Below, piece by piece: positions 7,842-17,203 of a DNA stretch of 64,000 nucleotides (the stretch's first letter is position 1; each line of letters starts with the position of its first letter). A program made the position numbers and the translations under genes. This stretch comes from Sphingomonas sp. IC081 (GTDB lineage: Bacteria > Pseudomonadota > Alphaproteobacteria > Sphingomonadales > Sphingomonadaceae): assembly GCF_006874585.1 (NCBI RefSeq), contig NZ_CP029762.1, positions 248,001 to 312,000 of the forward strand, written 5' to 3'. The notes below the pieces were generated by a model. That model had not been told where the DNA came from, did not search any database, and worked only from the letters and a program-made list of their open reading frames with translations.

Positions 7842-10474
7842 TGCGCGCTGCGGTCCGCACGACTTGCGCCTACTGCGGCGTCGGCTGCGGCATCGCAGCG
7901 ACGCCGAATCCGAACGGGGCCGGCGAACGCTCGGTCGAGATCCGGGGGGACGAGGCGCACCCCGCCAATGCCGGGCGCCTGTGCTCCAAGGGCACGCACC
8001 TGGGGGAGACGGTCGCCCTCACCGGCCGTCTCCTCACCCCGATGATCGGCGACAGGCGCGCCTCCTGGGACAAGGCGCTCGACCTCGTGGCCAGGCGCTT
8101 TGCCGAGACCATCGCCCGCCACGGGCCCGACAGCGTTGCCTTCTACGTATCGGGTCAGCTCCTCACCGAGGACTACTACGTCGCCAACAAGCTGATGAAG
8201 GGGTTCATCGGCTCTGCCAACATCGACACAAATTCGCGCCTCTGCATGTCGAGCGCGGTCGCCGGCCACATGCGCGCCTTCGGCGAGGACGTGGTGCCCG
8301 CGCGCTACGACGACCTCGAAGCGGCGGACCTCGTGGTGCTGGTCGGCTCGAACACCGCGTGGTGCCATCCGATCGTCTACCAGCGCATCCAGGCGGCCCG
8401 CGCCGCGCGCGGCAGCAAGCTCGTCGTCATCGACCCGCGCCGCACCGAGACCTGCGAGGGCGCCGACCTCCACCTCGCGCTGCGCCCGGGCAGCGACGTT
8501 GCCCTCATGAAGGGCCTGCTCGCCTGGCTCGCGGCCGAGGACGCGCTCGACCGCGACTATCTCGCCGCGCATGTCGAGGTTCCCGGTGGCTTCTGGGAAG
8601 AACTGGAGGCGACATCCGACCTCTGGACCACCGCGAAGACCTGCGACCTCGATCCGCAGGCGCTGCTGCGCTTTTTCGAACTGTTCCGCGACAATCCGCG
8701 CACCGTCACGGTGTTCAGCCAGGGCATCAACCAGTCGATCCGCGGCACCGACCAGGTCAACGCGATCCTCAACCTGCACCTTGCCACCGGCCGCATCGGC
8801 AAGCCGGGTGCGGCGCCTTTCTCGATCACCGGCCAGCCCAATGCCATGGGCGGGCGCGAGGTCGGCGGGCTCGCCTCGACGCTGGCCTCGCACATGGATT
8901 TCGCGCCCGAGAACGTCGCCCGCGTCGGCCGCTTCTGGGCCGCACCCAATATGGCCACCAGGCCCGGCCTCAAGGCGGTCGACCTGTTCCGCGCGATGGG
9001 CGAGGGCCGCATCAAGGCGGTCTGGATCATGGCGACGAACCCGGCGGTCTCGCTTCCCGATGCTGCCCGCGTGCGCGAGGCGCTGGCCAAGTGCCCCTTC
9101 GTGGTGGTCTCCGACGTCATGGCCGAGACCGACACCGGCGCCCATGCCCATGTCCGCCTGCCCGCCGCCGCATGGGGCGAAAAGGACGGCACCGTCACCA
9201 ATTCCGAGCGTGTGGTGAGCCGCCAACGCCGCTTCATGGCGCTTCCGGGAGAGGCCATGCCCGATTGGTGGATCATCAAGGAAGTGGGCCGCCGCATGGG
9301 CTGGAAGGGCGAGTTTGCCTATGACCACCCAGCCGACATCTGGCGCGAACACGCGCGCCTCACCGCTTATCAGAACGACGGCCCCGCCAGTGGCGGCCGC
9401 GTCCTGAACCTCGCCGACAAGGCCGCGATCGGCAACCAGGCCTACGAGGACATGGCGCCGTTCCGCTGGGGCGGGACACCTTTTGCCGACGGGCGCTTCT
9501 CCACCCCTTCGGGCAAGGCGCGTATGCTCCCCGTGGTGCAGATGGAACTGCAGGACCCGCTGCGCGACTGGCCGCTCACGCTCAACACCGGGCGCTACCG
9601 CGACCAGTGGCACACGATGACACGCACCGGCCTTGCGCCCAAGCTCGCCCGCCACCGCGAGGAACCGCTGGTCGAGGTCAACCCCGGCGATGCCGAAGTG
9701 ATGGGCCTCAGGAGCGGCGATCTCGCGCGGGTTGCCACGCCGCAGGGGGACAGCCTGTTCCGCGTGGCGCTGTCGGACGGCCAGCGTCCGGGCGAGATCT
9801 TCACGCCGATCCACTGGACCGACCAGACCTCCACCGGCGGGCGCACCGGCCTCTTGCCGCGCCCGCTGGTCGATCCGCACTCGGGCCAGCCGGGCTTCAA
9901 GTCGACGCCCGCGCGGCTCGCCAAGGTCGCGACCGAATGGAAGGGCTTCCTCATCCTGCGCGGTGAGCACCCCGTGAAGGTGCCCTGCCTGTGGGCGACA
10001 AAAGTCGCGGTTCCCGGCGGCGCGCTCTACGAGATCGCGGGCAACGGCGATCCCGCCCGGATCGAGGCCTGCCTGCCCAGGGGCGAGCGTGTCGAGGCGA
10101 TCGACCAGGCGCGCGGCAGCCGCCGCGTGGCCGTCATCGTCGAGGGGCGGCTTGCGGGCGTGCTGTTCCTGACCCGCACCGGCCTGCTGCCATCGCGCGA
10201 CTGGCTGATCGGTCAGCTGGCGGCCGAGGGCGTAGGGGCGGCCGTGCTCGCCGCGCGCGGCCCCGGTAGCCAGCCGGACAAGGGGGCCACGATCTGCGTC
10301 TGCTTCGACATCGGGCTCAACCAGATCGTTGCCGCCATCCGCGAGCAGGCGCTGGTCGACGTGCCCGCCATCGGCAAGGCGCTGGGCGCGGGCACCAATT
10401 GCGGCTCCTGCCGCCCCGCGCTTGCCAAGATCCTGGTCCAGACGAACGAGGAGGTTCTCGATGCAGCCGAATGA
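7841..10474 (+). CDS. nasA: assimilatory nitrate reductase, catalytic subunit
   Basis: Encodes 877 aa (NasA of Klebsiella, NasC of Paracoccus); it reduces nitrate to nitrite in the cytoplasm. The N-terminal [4Fe-4S] ligands are C9, C12, C16 and C48. The molybdopterin oxidoreductase domain follows, with the likely Mo-ligand cysteine near 135 (RLCMSS), then the molydopterin dinucleotide-binding domain (LNTGRYRDQWHTMTRTG onward, about 580-690). The C-terminus carries a BFD-like [2Fe-2S] domain (ICVCFDIGL near 818 and NCGSCRPAL near 855). There is no twin-arginine signal, as expected for the assimilatory enzyme. The end overlaps cobA by 14 bp. Confidence 0.95.
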   Translation: MRAAVRTTCAYCGVGCGIAATPNPNGAGERSVEIRGDEAHPANAGRLCSKGTHLGETVALTGRLLTPMIGDRRASWDKALDLVARRFAETIARHGPDSVAFYVSGQLLTEDYYVANKLMKGFIGSANIDTNSRLCMSSAVAGHMRAFGEDVVPARYDDLEAADLVVLVGSNTAWCHPIVYQRIQAARAARGSKLVVIDPRRTETCEGADLHLALRPGSDVALMKGLLAWLAAEDALDRDYLAAHVEVPGGFWEELEATSDLWTTAKTCDLDPQALLRFFELFRDNPRTVTVFSQGINQSIRGTDQVNAILNLHLATGRIGKPGAAPFSITGQPNAMGGREVGGLASTLASHMDFAPENVARVGRFWAAPNMATRPGLKAVDLFRAMGEGRIKAVWIMATNPAVSLPDAARVREALAKCPFVVVSDVMAETDTGAHAHVRLPAAAWGEKDGTVTNSERVVSRQRRFMALPGEAMPDWWIIKEVGRRMGWKGEFAYDHPADIWREHARLTAYQNDGPASGGRVLNLADKAAIGNQAYEDMAPFRWGGTPFADGRFSTPSGKARMLPVVQMELQDPLRDWPLTLNTGRYRDQWHTMTRTGLAPKLARHREEPLVEVNPGDAEVMGLRSGDLARVATPQGDSLFRVALSDGQRPGEIFTPIHWTDQTSTGGRTGLLPRPLVDPHSGQPGFKSTPARLAKVATEWKGFLILRGEHPVKVPCLWATKVAVPGGALYEIAGNGDPARIEACLPRGERVEAIDQARGSRRVAVIVEGRLAGVLFLTRTGLLPSRDWLIGQLAAEGVGAAVLAARGPGSQPDKGATICVCFDIGLNQIVAAIREQALVDVPAIGKALGAGTNCGSCRPALAKILVQTNEEVLDAAE

Positions 10475-11273
10475 CCTGATCCAACCGGGCGAAGTCTGGC
10501 TGGTGGGTGCCGGGCCGGGCGATCCCGACCTGCTCACCCGCAAGGCCGAACGCCTGATCGGCGCGGCCGACGTGGTCTTTTTCGATGCCCTGGTCGGCGC
10601 TGGCGTGCTGGAGCTGATCCCGGCCGGGACCGAGCGGGTCAGCGTCGGCAAGCGCTCGGGCCGCCACAGCAAGGCGCAGGGCTCGATCAACGACCTGCTG
10701 CTGGAAGCGGCGCTTGCGGGCAAGCGCGTGGTGCGGCTGAAGGGCGGCGACCCCTCGGTGTTCGGACGTTCGGCCGAGGAGATGGATCACCTTGCCGCAG
10801 GCGGCGTAGCGGTGCGCATCTGCCCCGGCGTCACCACCGCGAGCGCGGCGGCGGCCAGCGCGCAGGCCTCGCTCACCTTGCGCGGCGTGGCACGCGGGAT
10901 CACGCTGGTCACGGCCCACCTCAAGGCCGGCGAGCCGCTGCAGCTCGACTGGGCGGCGCTGGCCAGCCCCGGCGGCACGCTGGGCGTCTACATGGGCCGG
11001 GCGGCGGCGGGCGAGATCGCCCGCGGGCTGATCGCCGCGGGGCGGCATCCCGATACGCCGGTGATGGTCGCGGTCAATGTCTCGATGGCGAACGAGCGGC
11101 TGATCCGGGGCAAGCTCTCGGCGCTGGCGTTCCTGGTCGCCACCATCAGCGACGACGACCCCACCCTGCTGCTGATCGGCGAGGCGGTGGGCGCGCGTGC
11201 CAGTGACGCCGCCCGGGCCGCCGTCCGTGCCGCCGTCGGGGCGGCGATCCCGGCGGCGACGCCTGCCGCGTGA
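10461..11273 (+). CDS. cobA: uroporphyrinogen-III C-methyltransferase
   Basis: Encodes 270 aa of the SUMT family, which methylates uroporphyrinogen III with S-adenosylmethionine to make precorrin-2, the siroheme precursor. Signatures are VGAGPGDPDLLTRKA near residue 15 and VRLKGGDPSVFGR near 92. The ATG at 10461 overlaps the nitrate reductase stop and has GGAGG about 7 bases upstream. It is the single-domain enzyme, so the dehydrogenase/ferrochelatase step (CysG N-domain or equivalent) must lie elsewhere. Its place in the operon ties siroheme supply to NirB production. The C-terminus is an alanine-rich tail. Confidence 0.93.
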   Translation: MQPNDLIQPGEVWLVGAGPGDPDLLTRKAERLIGAADVVFFDALVGAGVLELIPAGTERVSVGKRSGRHSKAQGSINDLLLEAALAGKRVVRLKGGDPSVFGRSAEEMDHLAAGGVAVRICPGVTTASAAAASAQASLTLRGVARGITLVTAHLKAGEPLQLDWAALASPGGTLGVYMGRAAAGEIARGLIAAGRHPDTPVMVAVNVSMANERLIRGKLSALAFLVATISDDDPTLLLIGEAVGARASDAARAAVRAAVGAAIPAATPAA

Positions 11274-12484
11274 TCCAGGATTGTTCGCCCGCCCGGCTCG
11301 GCTTTGTCGAGGCGTTCGCCGCGATTTACGCCCGTGTCCTGCCGCTGGGGTGCGAAGCGGTGGCAAGCCACGCGGCGAGCGGACGTATCCTCGCCGAGCG
11401 GGTGTTCGCCCAGCGTGACCATCCGCCGTTCGACATGGCGGCCATGGATGGCTTTGCCGTGGCCCGGGAGGACGCGGGCGGCTCGGGCGAGCGCCGCCTG
11501 CGCCTTGGCGCGCCGCAGTTCGCAGGCGACCGGGCCGAGCCGCTCGCGTGCGGCGAGGCGCGGCCGATCTATACCGGCGCCGAAATCCCGCCCGGCGCGG
11601 CGGCGGTACTGGTACAGGAACGGGCCAGGATCGCGGGCGCCTCGCTCCTGCTGGCCGAGCCGCTTGCGGACAACCTCAACATCCGCAGCCGGGGCGAGGA
11701 TGCCCGCTGCGGCGAATGCATCGCGCCCGCCGGGCTGCGGGTGAACCCGGCGATTGTCGGCGCGCTGTGCAGCTTCGGGATCGCCGAGGTCCGGGTGCGC
11801 CGGATGCCGCGCGTCGCGCTGGTCACCACCGGGGCGGAACTGGCGCCGGTCGGCACGGCTGCCGGCGGCGCGGTGATCGACGCCAACGGCCCGATGATCG
11901 CCGCCCTGCTGGCCGAGGCAGGCTGCCTCCTGACGGAGCGCCATCATGTCGCCGACGATGAAGCGGACTTGCGCGCATGTCTCGCCGGGTGCCGGGCAAG
12001 CGGGGTGGACATCATCGTCACCACCGGCGGCGCCTCGGTCGGTGCGCGCGACCTGGTGCGCGGCGCGGTCGAGGCCAGCGGCGGCGTGGTCCACTTCCAC
12101 GGCGTCCACATGCGCCCGGGCAAGCCGGTGCTGTTCGCCTCCCATGCGGCGGGGCCGCTGGTCTTCGGCCTGCCCGGCAATCCGGTGGCGGCGCTGGTCG
12201 CGGCGCGGTTTTTCCTGCTCCACGCGGTGCGCGGCCTGCAGGGGCGCGAGGCGGAAGCACCGCTCACGCTGCTGCCGGCTTCAAAGGCCGGTGACGGCTG
12301 GATCGAGAGCGGGCCGACGCGCGTGCTCAAGGCCCGGATGAGCGGTTATGGCGCCGATGGCCGGGTGGAGGTCCTGCCGGGCCAGCAGTCGCACCGGCTG
12401 CGTCCGCTGCTGGAGGCCAATGCCTGGCTTGTCACCGGCGGCGGCCTGCCCGCGCGCCTGTTTCCCCTGTTCGATCACGCCTGA
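11270..12484 (+). CDS. moeA: molybdopterin molybdenumtransferase
   Basis: Encodes 404 aa, normal MoeA length; it inserts molybdate into adenylated molybdopterin to make the cofactor of the nitrate reductase. Motifs include FDMAAMDGFAV (about 46-56), the MoCF-biosynthesis signature TTGGASVGARDLV (about 247-259) and VFGLPGNPVAALV (about 300). The start is GTG at 11270, overlapping the cobA stop (GTGA), with no strong ribosome-binding site, so it depends on translational coupling. It is the last gene of the nitrate operon. Confidence 0.93.
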   Translation: MIQDCSPARLGFVEAFAAIYARVLPLGCEAVASHAASGRILAERVFAQRDHPPFDMAAMDGFAVAREDAGGSGERRLRLGAPQFAGDRAEPLACGEARPIYTGAEIPPGAAAVLVQERARIAGASLLLAEPLADNLNIRSRGEDARCGECIAPAGLRVNPAIVGALCSFGIAEVRVRRMPRVALVTTGAELAPVGTAAGGAVIDANGPMIAALLAEAGCLLTERHHVADDEADLRACLAGCRASGVDIIVTTGGASVGARDLVRGAVEASGGVVHFHGVHMRPGKPVLFASHAAGPLVFGLPGNPVAALVAARFFLLHAVRGLQGREAEAPLTLLPASKAGDGWIESGPTRVLKARMSGYGADGRVEVLPGQQSHRLRPLLEANAWLVTGGGLPARLFPLFDHA

Positions 12485-12564
12485 TCCGCGCAAAACGCCC
12501 CGATCCACTGCCGCCTGAGCGGAACTCTCTATAAATCAAACGTAAGTGCGAATAGAGTGGTGGA

Positions 12565-14349
12565 ATGAATCATGGGCACGCACCATCGTGGTCCGGCATG
12601 GTGAGGGGCACGGTGCTGACCAGTCTGCTTGCGGGCATCGGTTATTTCCTGCTGGCAGCGGGCACGATCCACCTGACCAGCAATGGCCGCGACATCGCGA
12701 CCGTGTGGGCAGCCAATGCCGTGCTGCTTGCCCTCCTGCTCGATCGGCCCAAGCGGCGTTGGGGCGCGATCCTGGTGGCCGGGTTCATCGGCAATGCGGC
12801 GGCCAACCTCGTCACCCGCGGCACCATCGAGGCGCCGCTGTTCTATGGGGTCGCCAATATCGTCGAGGTGGTGATCGCCGCCCTGGGCCTGCGTGCCAGC
12901 ACCGAGGAAGGCGGCATCCTGCATCGTCCCACCAACGTGTTTCGCCTGTTCCTCTGGGCCGGGCTGCTGGCGCCGCTGGCCAGCGCCTTCCTTGGCGCGG
13001 GAACCGCCGTGCTGGTGTTCGATGAACCGTTCCTGCGCTCGCTGACCACCTGGTATGCCAGCGATGCGCTGGGCCTGCTGATCTTCACGCCGCTGCTCTA
13101 TGCCCTGTTTCGCGGGGACTACGGCAGGAGCATCTATGCAATGACGCCCCTCCAGCGGCTGGAGATGGGCGGCGTGCTGCTGTTGACGGCGGCGACCTGC
13201 ATCGTCGTGTTCCGTTCGCATCAGCTGCCGATCCTGTTCCTGGTGGCGATGCCGATCACCCTCACCAATTTCCGGGTGGGGGCGCTGGGCACCAAGCTGG
13301 CGATCCTGATCACCGCGGTCATCGGCGGGCTCTACACGATGCACGACCTCGGGCCGATCACGCTCGCCTCGTCCGATCCGCGGGTCCAGGCGCTGTTCTT
13401 CCAGTTCTTCCTGGCCTGCCTGCTGCTGGGCGAACTGCCGGTGGGGGCCGCGCTCGCGGCGCAGCAGAGCCTGCTGCAGACGCTTGCCGAACGCGAGCGG
13501 GCCATGCGCCTGATGGCCTCGCAATCGCCCGACCTGCTGCTCAGCTTCGATGAGCGCGGCGTCTGTCGCTACGCACTGGGGGCGGCACGGTCGCTGCTGG
13601 GCGATGTTCCCAAGGCCTTTATCGGGCAGGGGATCGAATGCCTGACTGCCGATCCGGCGGTGCTGGTCGAAGCGTCGCGGCAGGCGCGGGAGGACCGGCA
13701 GGGGGTCTACCTTGCCGAGTTCCAGCCGTGCAACAAGCCGGACCTTCATCTGGAAGCCTCGTTCCGCGCCACCGTGGACGATCGCGGCAATTTCCTCGGC
13801 ACGCTGGCCTCGATCCGCGACATCACCGCGCGCAAGCAGCAGGAACTGGCGCTGGTCCGCTATGCCCAGACCGACGACCTGACCGGCCTGCTCAACCGTG
13901 CCGGTTTCCTCCAGAAGCTGGGCACGGCGATTGCCGGGGACGAGCGCGGCGATATCTGCATCGCGCTCATCGACATGGACCATTTCAAGCGGATCAACGA
14001 CAACCGCGGCCATCAGGCCGGCGATGCGGTGTTGCAGGAAATCGGCGCGCGGCTGTCCTCGCAGGTTCGGGCCACCGATGCGGTCGGACGGCTGGGCGGC
14101 GACGAGTTCGTGGTGCTGATGCCGCGCTGCGGCTGGGATACCGCGCGCGAGATCGGCAACCGGCTGGTCGCGGCGGTCGGCCGCACGCCGATCGTGCTGC
14201 CGGACGGCGGCCCGGCGGTAACCGCCAGCATCAGTTGCGGGATCGCCCGCTACCGCAAGGGCTGGACGATGGCCCAGTTCCTCAGCGAAGCCGACCGGGC
14301 GCTCTACGAGGCGAAAGGCGCCGGTCGCGACCGCATCATGTGCGCGTGA
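12565..14349 (+). CDS. MASE1-PAS-GGDEF diguanylate cyclase
   Basis: Encodes 594 aa. An N-terminal MASE1-type sensory membrane domain (about residues 10-300, eight or more hydrophobic helices, with TVWAANAVLLALL) is followed by a PAS-like segment (about 320-430) and a GGDEF domain. The active site GGDEF (about 511-515) is intact. RATD lies five residues upstream and forms a standard RxxD inhibitory site, so it should make cyclic di-GMP with product feedback. The ATG at 12565 lacks a clear Shine-Dalgarno. CTCTAT (12527-12532) and ATAGAG (12552-12557) form an inverted repeat just upstream. Nothing ties its signal to nitrate apart from its position. Confidence 0.88.
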   Translation: MNHGHAPSWSGMVRGTVLTSLLAGIGYFLLAAGTIHLTSNGRDIATVWAANAVLLALLLDRPKRRWGAILVAGFIGNAAANLVTRGTIEAPLFYGVANIVEVVIAALGLRASTEEGGILHRPTNVFRLFLWAGLLAPLASAFLGAGTAVLVFDEPFLRSLTTWYASDALGLLIFTPLLYALFRGDYGRSIYAMTPLQRLEMGGVLLLTAATCIVVFRSHQLPILFLVAMPITLTNFRVGALGTKLAILITAVIGGLYTMHDLGPITLASSDPRVQALFFQFFLACLLLGELPVGAALAAQQSLLQTLAERERAMRLMASQSPDLLLSFDERGVCRYALGAARSLLGDVPKAFIGQGIECLTADPAVLVEASRQAREDRQGVYLAEFQPCNKPDLHLEASFRATVDDRGNFLGTLASIRDITARKQQELALVRYAQTDDLTGLLNRAGFLQKLGTAIAGDERGDICIALIDMDHFKRINDNRGHQAGDAVLQEIGARLSSQVRATDAVGRLGGDEFVVLMPRCGWDTAREIGNRLVAAVGRTPIVLPDGGPAVTASISCGIARYRKGWTMAQFLSEADRALYEAKGAGRDRIMCA

Positions 14350-14426
14350 GGCGCGATCCCGGGCGAAAACCCCGGCACGGCGGGAAACGCCGGTCGCTCA
14401 TGAACCTATAACCGGCGGCTATCATT

Positions 14427-14448
14427 CTGTGAACCAACGCATTCACAG
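14427..14448. promoter_or_regulatory. 22-bp inverted repeat, candidate operator
   Basis: CTGTGAA (14427-14433) and TTCACAG (14442-14448) are perfect inverted 7-mers with an 8-bp centre. A consensus -35 TTGACA begins at 14461, although the matching -10 is weak. The repeat is about 64 bp before the start of the AmpG-like gene that opens the following operon. Confidence 0.4.
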
Positions 14449-14511
14449 CGGCTCGCGGCGTTGACAAGCGCCCGGCGAGGCCCTTGTGTCGCCGCGGATT
14501 GCGGAGGCACG

Positions 14512-16059
14512 ATGGACGTTACAATAATGAATGGTACAGGCGAAGAGGCGCAGGCGGCCCCGGCTGCAACGGCCCCCGCCGCAACAGCAGGTCCGGCGCG
14601 GCGGATCCTGGCGCTTTACCTGTTGCTCGGATTTTCCGCGGGCCTGCCTTTCTACATGTTCAACGCCGTCCTCACGCTGCGCCTTGCCCGGCACGGTGTG
14701 GACATCGTCGTCATCGGCTTCTTTGCCTGGGTGGCGCTGCTGCCGACCTTCAAGTTTGCCTGGGCGCCGCTGCTGGACCGCTACGACATTCCCGGTTTCT
14801 CCCGCTTTTTCGGGCGGCGGCGCGGCTGGATCATGCTTTCGCAGCTCGGCATCTTCACGGCCATGGTGGCCATGGCGCTGACCTCCGGCGACACCAGCCT
14901 GCCGATGACCGCGCTGTTCGCCATCCTGCTCGCCTTCTGGACAACGACGCTGGAAGTCGCCGCCGACGGCTGGCGCATCGAACTGGCGCCGACGCAGGCC
15001 GAACAGGGGCCGGTGGTGGCCGCCAATCTCTGGGGCTACCGGGGCGCGATGGTGGCGGCGGGCAGCGGGGCGGTGTTTGCCGCCGCGCGGCTGGACTGGA
15101 CCTGGGCCTACCTGATCATCGCCATCGCCGCCTTCCTGCCGTTCCCGATCCTGGCCGCGATGCGCCCCGATCCCGAGGCGCGCGGCAGGCGTTCGGCGGC
15201 GCTGGCGGGCGGGCTGGCGACGAGCGCGGCGATCCTGACGCTGAGCGCGCTGGCCACGGCCGCGGTCGGCTGGGCGATCCTTTCGGCGGCAGCCAGCGCG
15301 GGCTTTTCCTCGAAGACCAACGTCACGCCGATCGTGCTGGGGATTGCGATGTTGCCCTTCGCGGCGTTCGCGCTGTTCCTGCCGCGCATCCGCCGCCTGC
15401 CGGCCGGGGCTGACCGGTCGATGAACGGCCTGCTGGCGCCTTATGTCGAGCTGTTCTGGCGTTACGGCTATGCGGTGCTGCCGGTGCTGGCGTTTGTCTC
15501 GTTCTACCGCATGGGCGACGTGCTGACGCTGACCCTGTCGCACCCCTTGTGGAATGCGGCTGGCTATTCGCTCGAACAGATCAGCATGGCCGACGGCGCG
15601 GTGGCGCTGGTCTGCAGCATGGCCGGCGTGGCGCTGGGCGGACTGCTGGCGGCGCGGCTGCGGCTGGCGGCGGCGCTGGCGATCGGGGCCCTGGCCTCGG
15701 CGATCAGCAACTGGATCTTCGTGTGGCTGTGGTGGCAGGAGCCGTCCTCGGCGGTGCTCTACATCTCGGCGGGCATCGACCAGTTCGGCCACGGCTTTGC
15801 CGGGGCGATCTTTGTGGTCTACCTCTCGATGCTGGTCAGCCCGCGCTATCCCGGTACGCAATATGCGTTCCTGTCGGGCTTTGCATTCCTGCTGCCGCGC
15901 CTGCTGGCCGGTGCCGCCGGCGCGATCCAGACGCGGATCGGCTACGACGGTTTCTTCATGCTGTCGGGCAGCCTCAGCCTTGCGGCGGTGGTCTTCCTGC
16001 CGGCGATCGCGCGGGCCCGTGCCCGCGGCGCCGAAGTGCCAGAAGGAGAAGAGGCATGA
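14512..16059 (+). CDS. AmpG-like MFS transporter
   Basis: Encodes 515 aa with 12-14 hydrophobic segments. The N-terminal region (GFSAGLPFYMFNAVLTLRL, then GFFAWVALLPTFKFAWAPLLDRYDIP) matches the AmpG family pattern of inner-membrane permeases that import anhydro-muropeptides. The ATG at 14512 has GGAGG 5 bases upstream and is preferred over an in-frame start at 14461. The next gene overlaps by 4 bases (ATGA). Clustering with a beta-lactamase-fold hydrolase and a PBP4 supports a cell-wall peptide substrate, but AmpG-like carriers also act on other compounds. Confidence 0.78.
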   Translation: MDVTIMNGTGEEAQAAPAATAPAATAGPARRILALYLLLGFSAGLPFYMFNAVLTLRLARHGVDIVVIGFFAWVALLPTFKFAWAPLLDRYDIPGFSRFFGRRRGWIMLSQLGIFTAMVAMALTSGDTSLPMTALFAILLAFWTTTLEVAADGWRIELAPTQAEQGPVVAANLWGYRGAMVAAGSGAVFAAARLDWTWAYLIIAIAAFLPFPILAAMRPDPEARGRRSAALAGGLATSAAILTLSALATAAVGWAILSAAASAGFSSKTNVTPIVLGIAMLPFAAFALFLPRIRRLPAGADRSMNGLLAPYVELFWRYGYAVLPVLAFVSFYRMGDVLTLTLSHPLWNAAGYSLEQISMADGAVALVCSMAGVALGGLLAARLRLAAALAIGALASAISNWIFVWLWWQEPSSAVLYISAGIDQFGHGFAGAIFVVYLSMLVSPRYPGTQYAFLSGFAFLLPRLLAGAAGAIQTRIGYDGFFMLSGSLSLAAVVFLPAIARARARGAEVPEGEEA

Positions 16060-17090
16060 TCGAGGACGTCTGCGAGGAGGCCTTTGCCGCCGCCGCGCGC
16101 CATGTCGCGGACGGGCGGATACCCGGCGCCGCTCTGGGGCTCGTCACCGCCGATGGCGCCCGCGCGGTGCGCCTCGCCGGACTGGCCGCGCGCGAGCCGG
16201 AGCCCGAGGCGCTCACCCGTGAGCACTGGTTCGACCTCGCCTCGGTCTCCAAGGTCATCGCCACGACCACGATGATCCTGAGGCTTGCCGAGGCGGGCAG
16301 GCTCGATCTCGACCGGCCGCTCACCGATGCCATTCCGGACTTGCGCCAGTACGACCCGCTCGGCGCCGCCGAACGCCAGCTGACGTTCCGCGATTGCCTC
16401 GCGCATCGCACCTTTTTCCCGGCGGTGGAGCCGATCTACACCTATGGCGACGACCCTGCGCGGCTGCGCGCCTTTGTGCTCCAGCGCGAATGGCGCCATG
16501 GTCCGCCGGTCTATTCCGACATCAACTTCATCCTTCTGGGCATCGCCATCGAGCGGATCACCGGCGTGCCGCTCGACCGTTGGCCGCAGGGCGAATGGCC
16601 GCTGGGGGAGGGGCTCTGCTATGGCCCGCCGCCGGGCCCCGCGGTGGCGACCGAGCGCTGCATGTGGCGCGGGCGCATCCTCAAGGGCGAGGTCCACGAC
16701 GAGAACGCCGCCGCCCTCGGCGGGCGTCCCGGCCATGCCGGCTTGTTCGGCACCGTCGACGGGGTGCTGGGCTTTGCCGAGGCGCTGCTGCGCGGCGAGG
16801 TGCTGGGGCCGGCGATGCTGGAGGAGATCCGCACCGCGCAGTACGAGCATCGCACCTGCGGCTGGGAACTGCCGTTTGCCGGATGGTCGGGCGGGCAGGC
16901 CTGCTCGCCGCTGACGATCGGGCACACCGGCTTTACCGGCACCGGCCTCTGGGTCGATTTCGAGCGCGGGCTGGCCTGGACGCTGCTGACCAACCGCGTC
17001 CACCCGACCCGCCATTTCGACAGCGGCATCTTTGTGCTGCGCCCCGAAACCGGCGAGGCGGTGGTGCGCGGCTTCGACCGGCGCGGCTGA
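16056..17090 (+). CDS. serine hydrolase, beta-lactamase/transpeptidase fold
   Basis: Encodes 344 aa of the class C beta-lactamase-related family (beta-lactamase, EstB-type esterase, D-aminopeptidase). The SxxK motif is SVSK (in LASVSKV, about residue 66), the second motif is YSD (in VYSDINF) and the third is HTG (IGHTGFTG). No signal peptide is visible, so it probably acts in the cytoplasm on what the coupled AmpG-like carrier imports. YSD in place of YxN means true beta-lactamase activity is not assured; a peptidase or esterase is as likely. The start overlaps the transporter stop and has GGAGAAGAGG upstream. Confidence 0.82.
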   Translation: MIEDVCEEAFAAAARHVADGRIPGAALGLVTADGARAVRLAGLAAREPEPEALTREHWFDLASVSKVIATTTMILRLAEAGRLDLDRPLTDAIPDLRQYDPLGAAERQLTFRDCLAHRTFFPAVEPIYTYGDDPARLRAFVLQREWRHGPPVYSDINFILLGIAIERITGVPLDRWPQGEWPLGEGLCYGPPPGPAVATERCMWRGRILKGEVHDENAAALGGRPGHAGLFGTVDGVLGFAEALLRGEVLGPAMLEEIRTAQYEHRTCGWELPFAGWSGGQACSPLTIGHTGFTGTGLWVDFERGLAWTLLTNRVHPTRHFDSGIFVLRPETGEAVVRGFDRRG

Positions 17091-17203
17091 ACCGGCGGCG
17101 GGGCCCGCCCGTCATGCCCTGCCTGCGGACGGACATAACCTCAGGGTATGAATGCAAAATCAGGCGCTTGCGCGGGGCCGCCGGGCCGCCCTAGTCATGC
17201 TGC

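Noticed and set aside
7247..10723. Very long minus-strand open frame (over 1,100 codons) opposite the nitrate reductase gene
   Set aside because: Low-complexity composition, no start signals or domains, and the plus strand encodes an unmistakable nitrate reductase. The same applies to the long frames opposite nirB, the first TonB receptor and citM.
14427..14448. CRP/FNR-like site
   Set aside because: The TGTGA and TCACA half-sites are separated by 10 bases instead of 6, so it does not fit CRP; kept only as an unassigned palindrome.
16056..17090. Calling this gene an AmpC beta-lactamase resistance gene
   Set aside because: The second motif is YSD instead of YxN and there is no signal peptide, so periplasmic beta-lactam hydrolysis is not supported.
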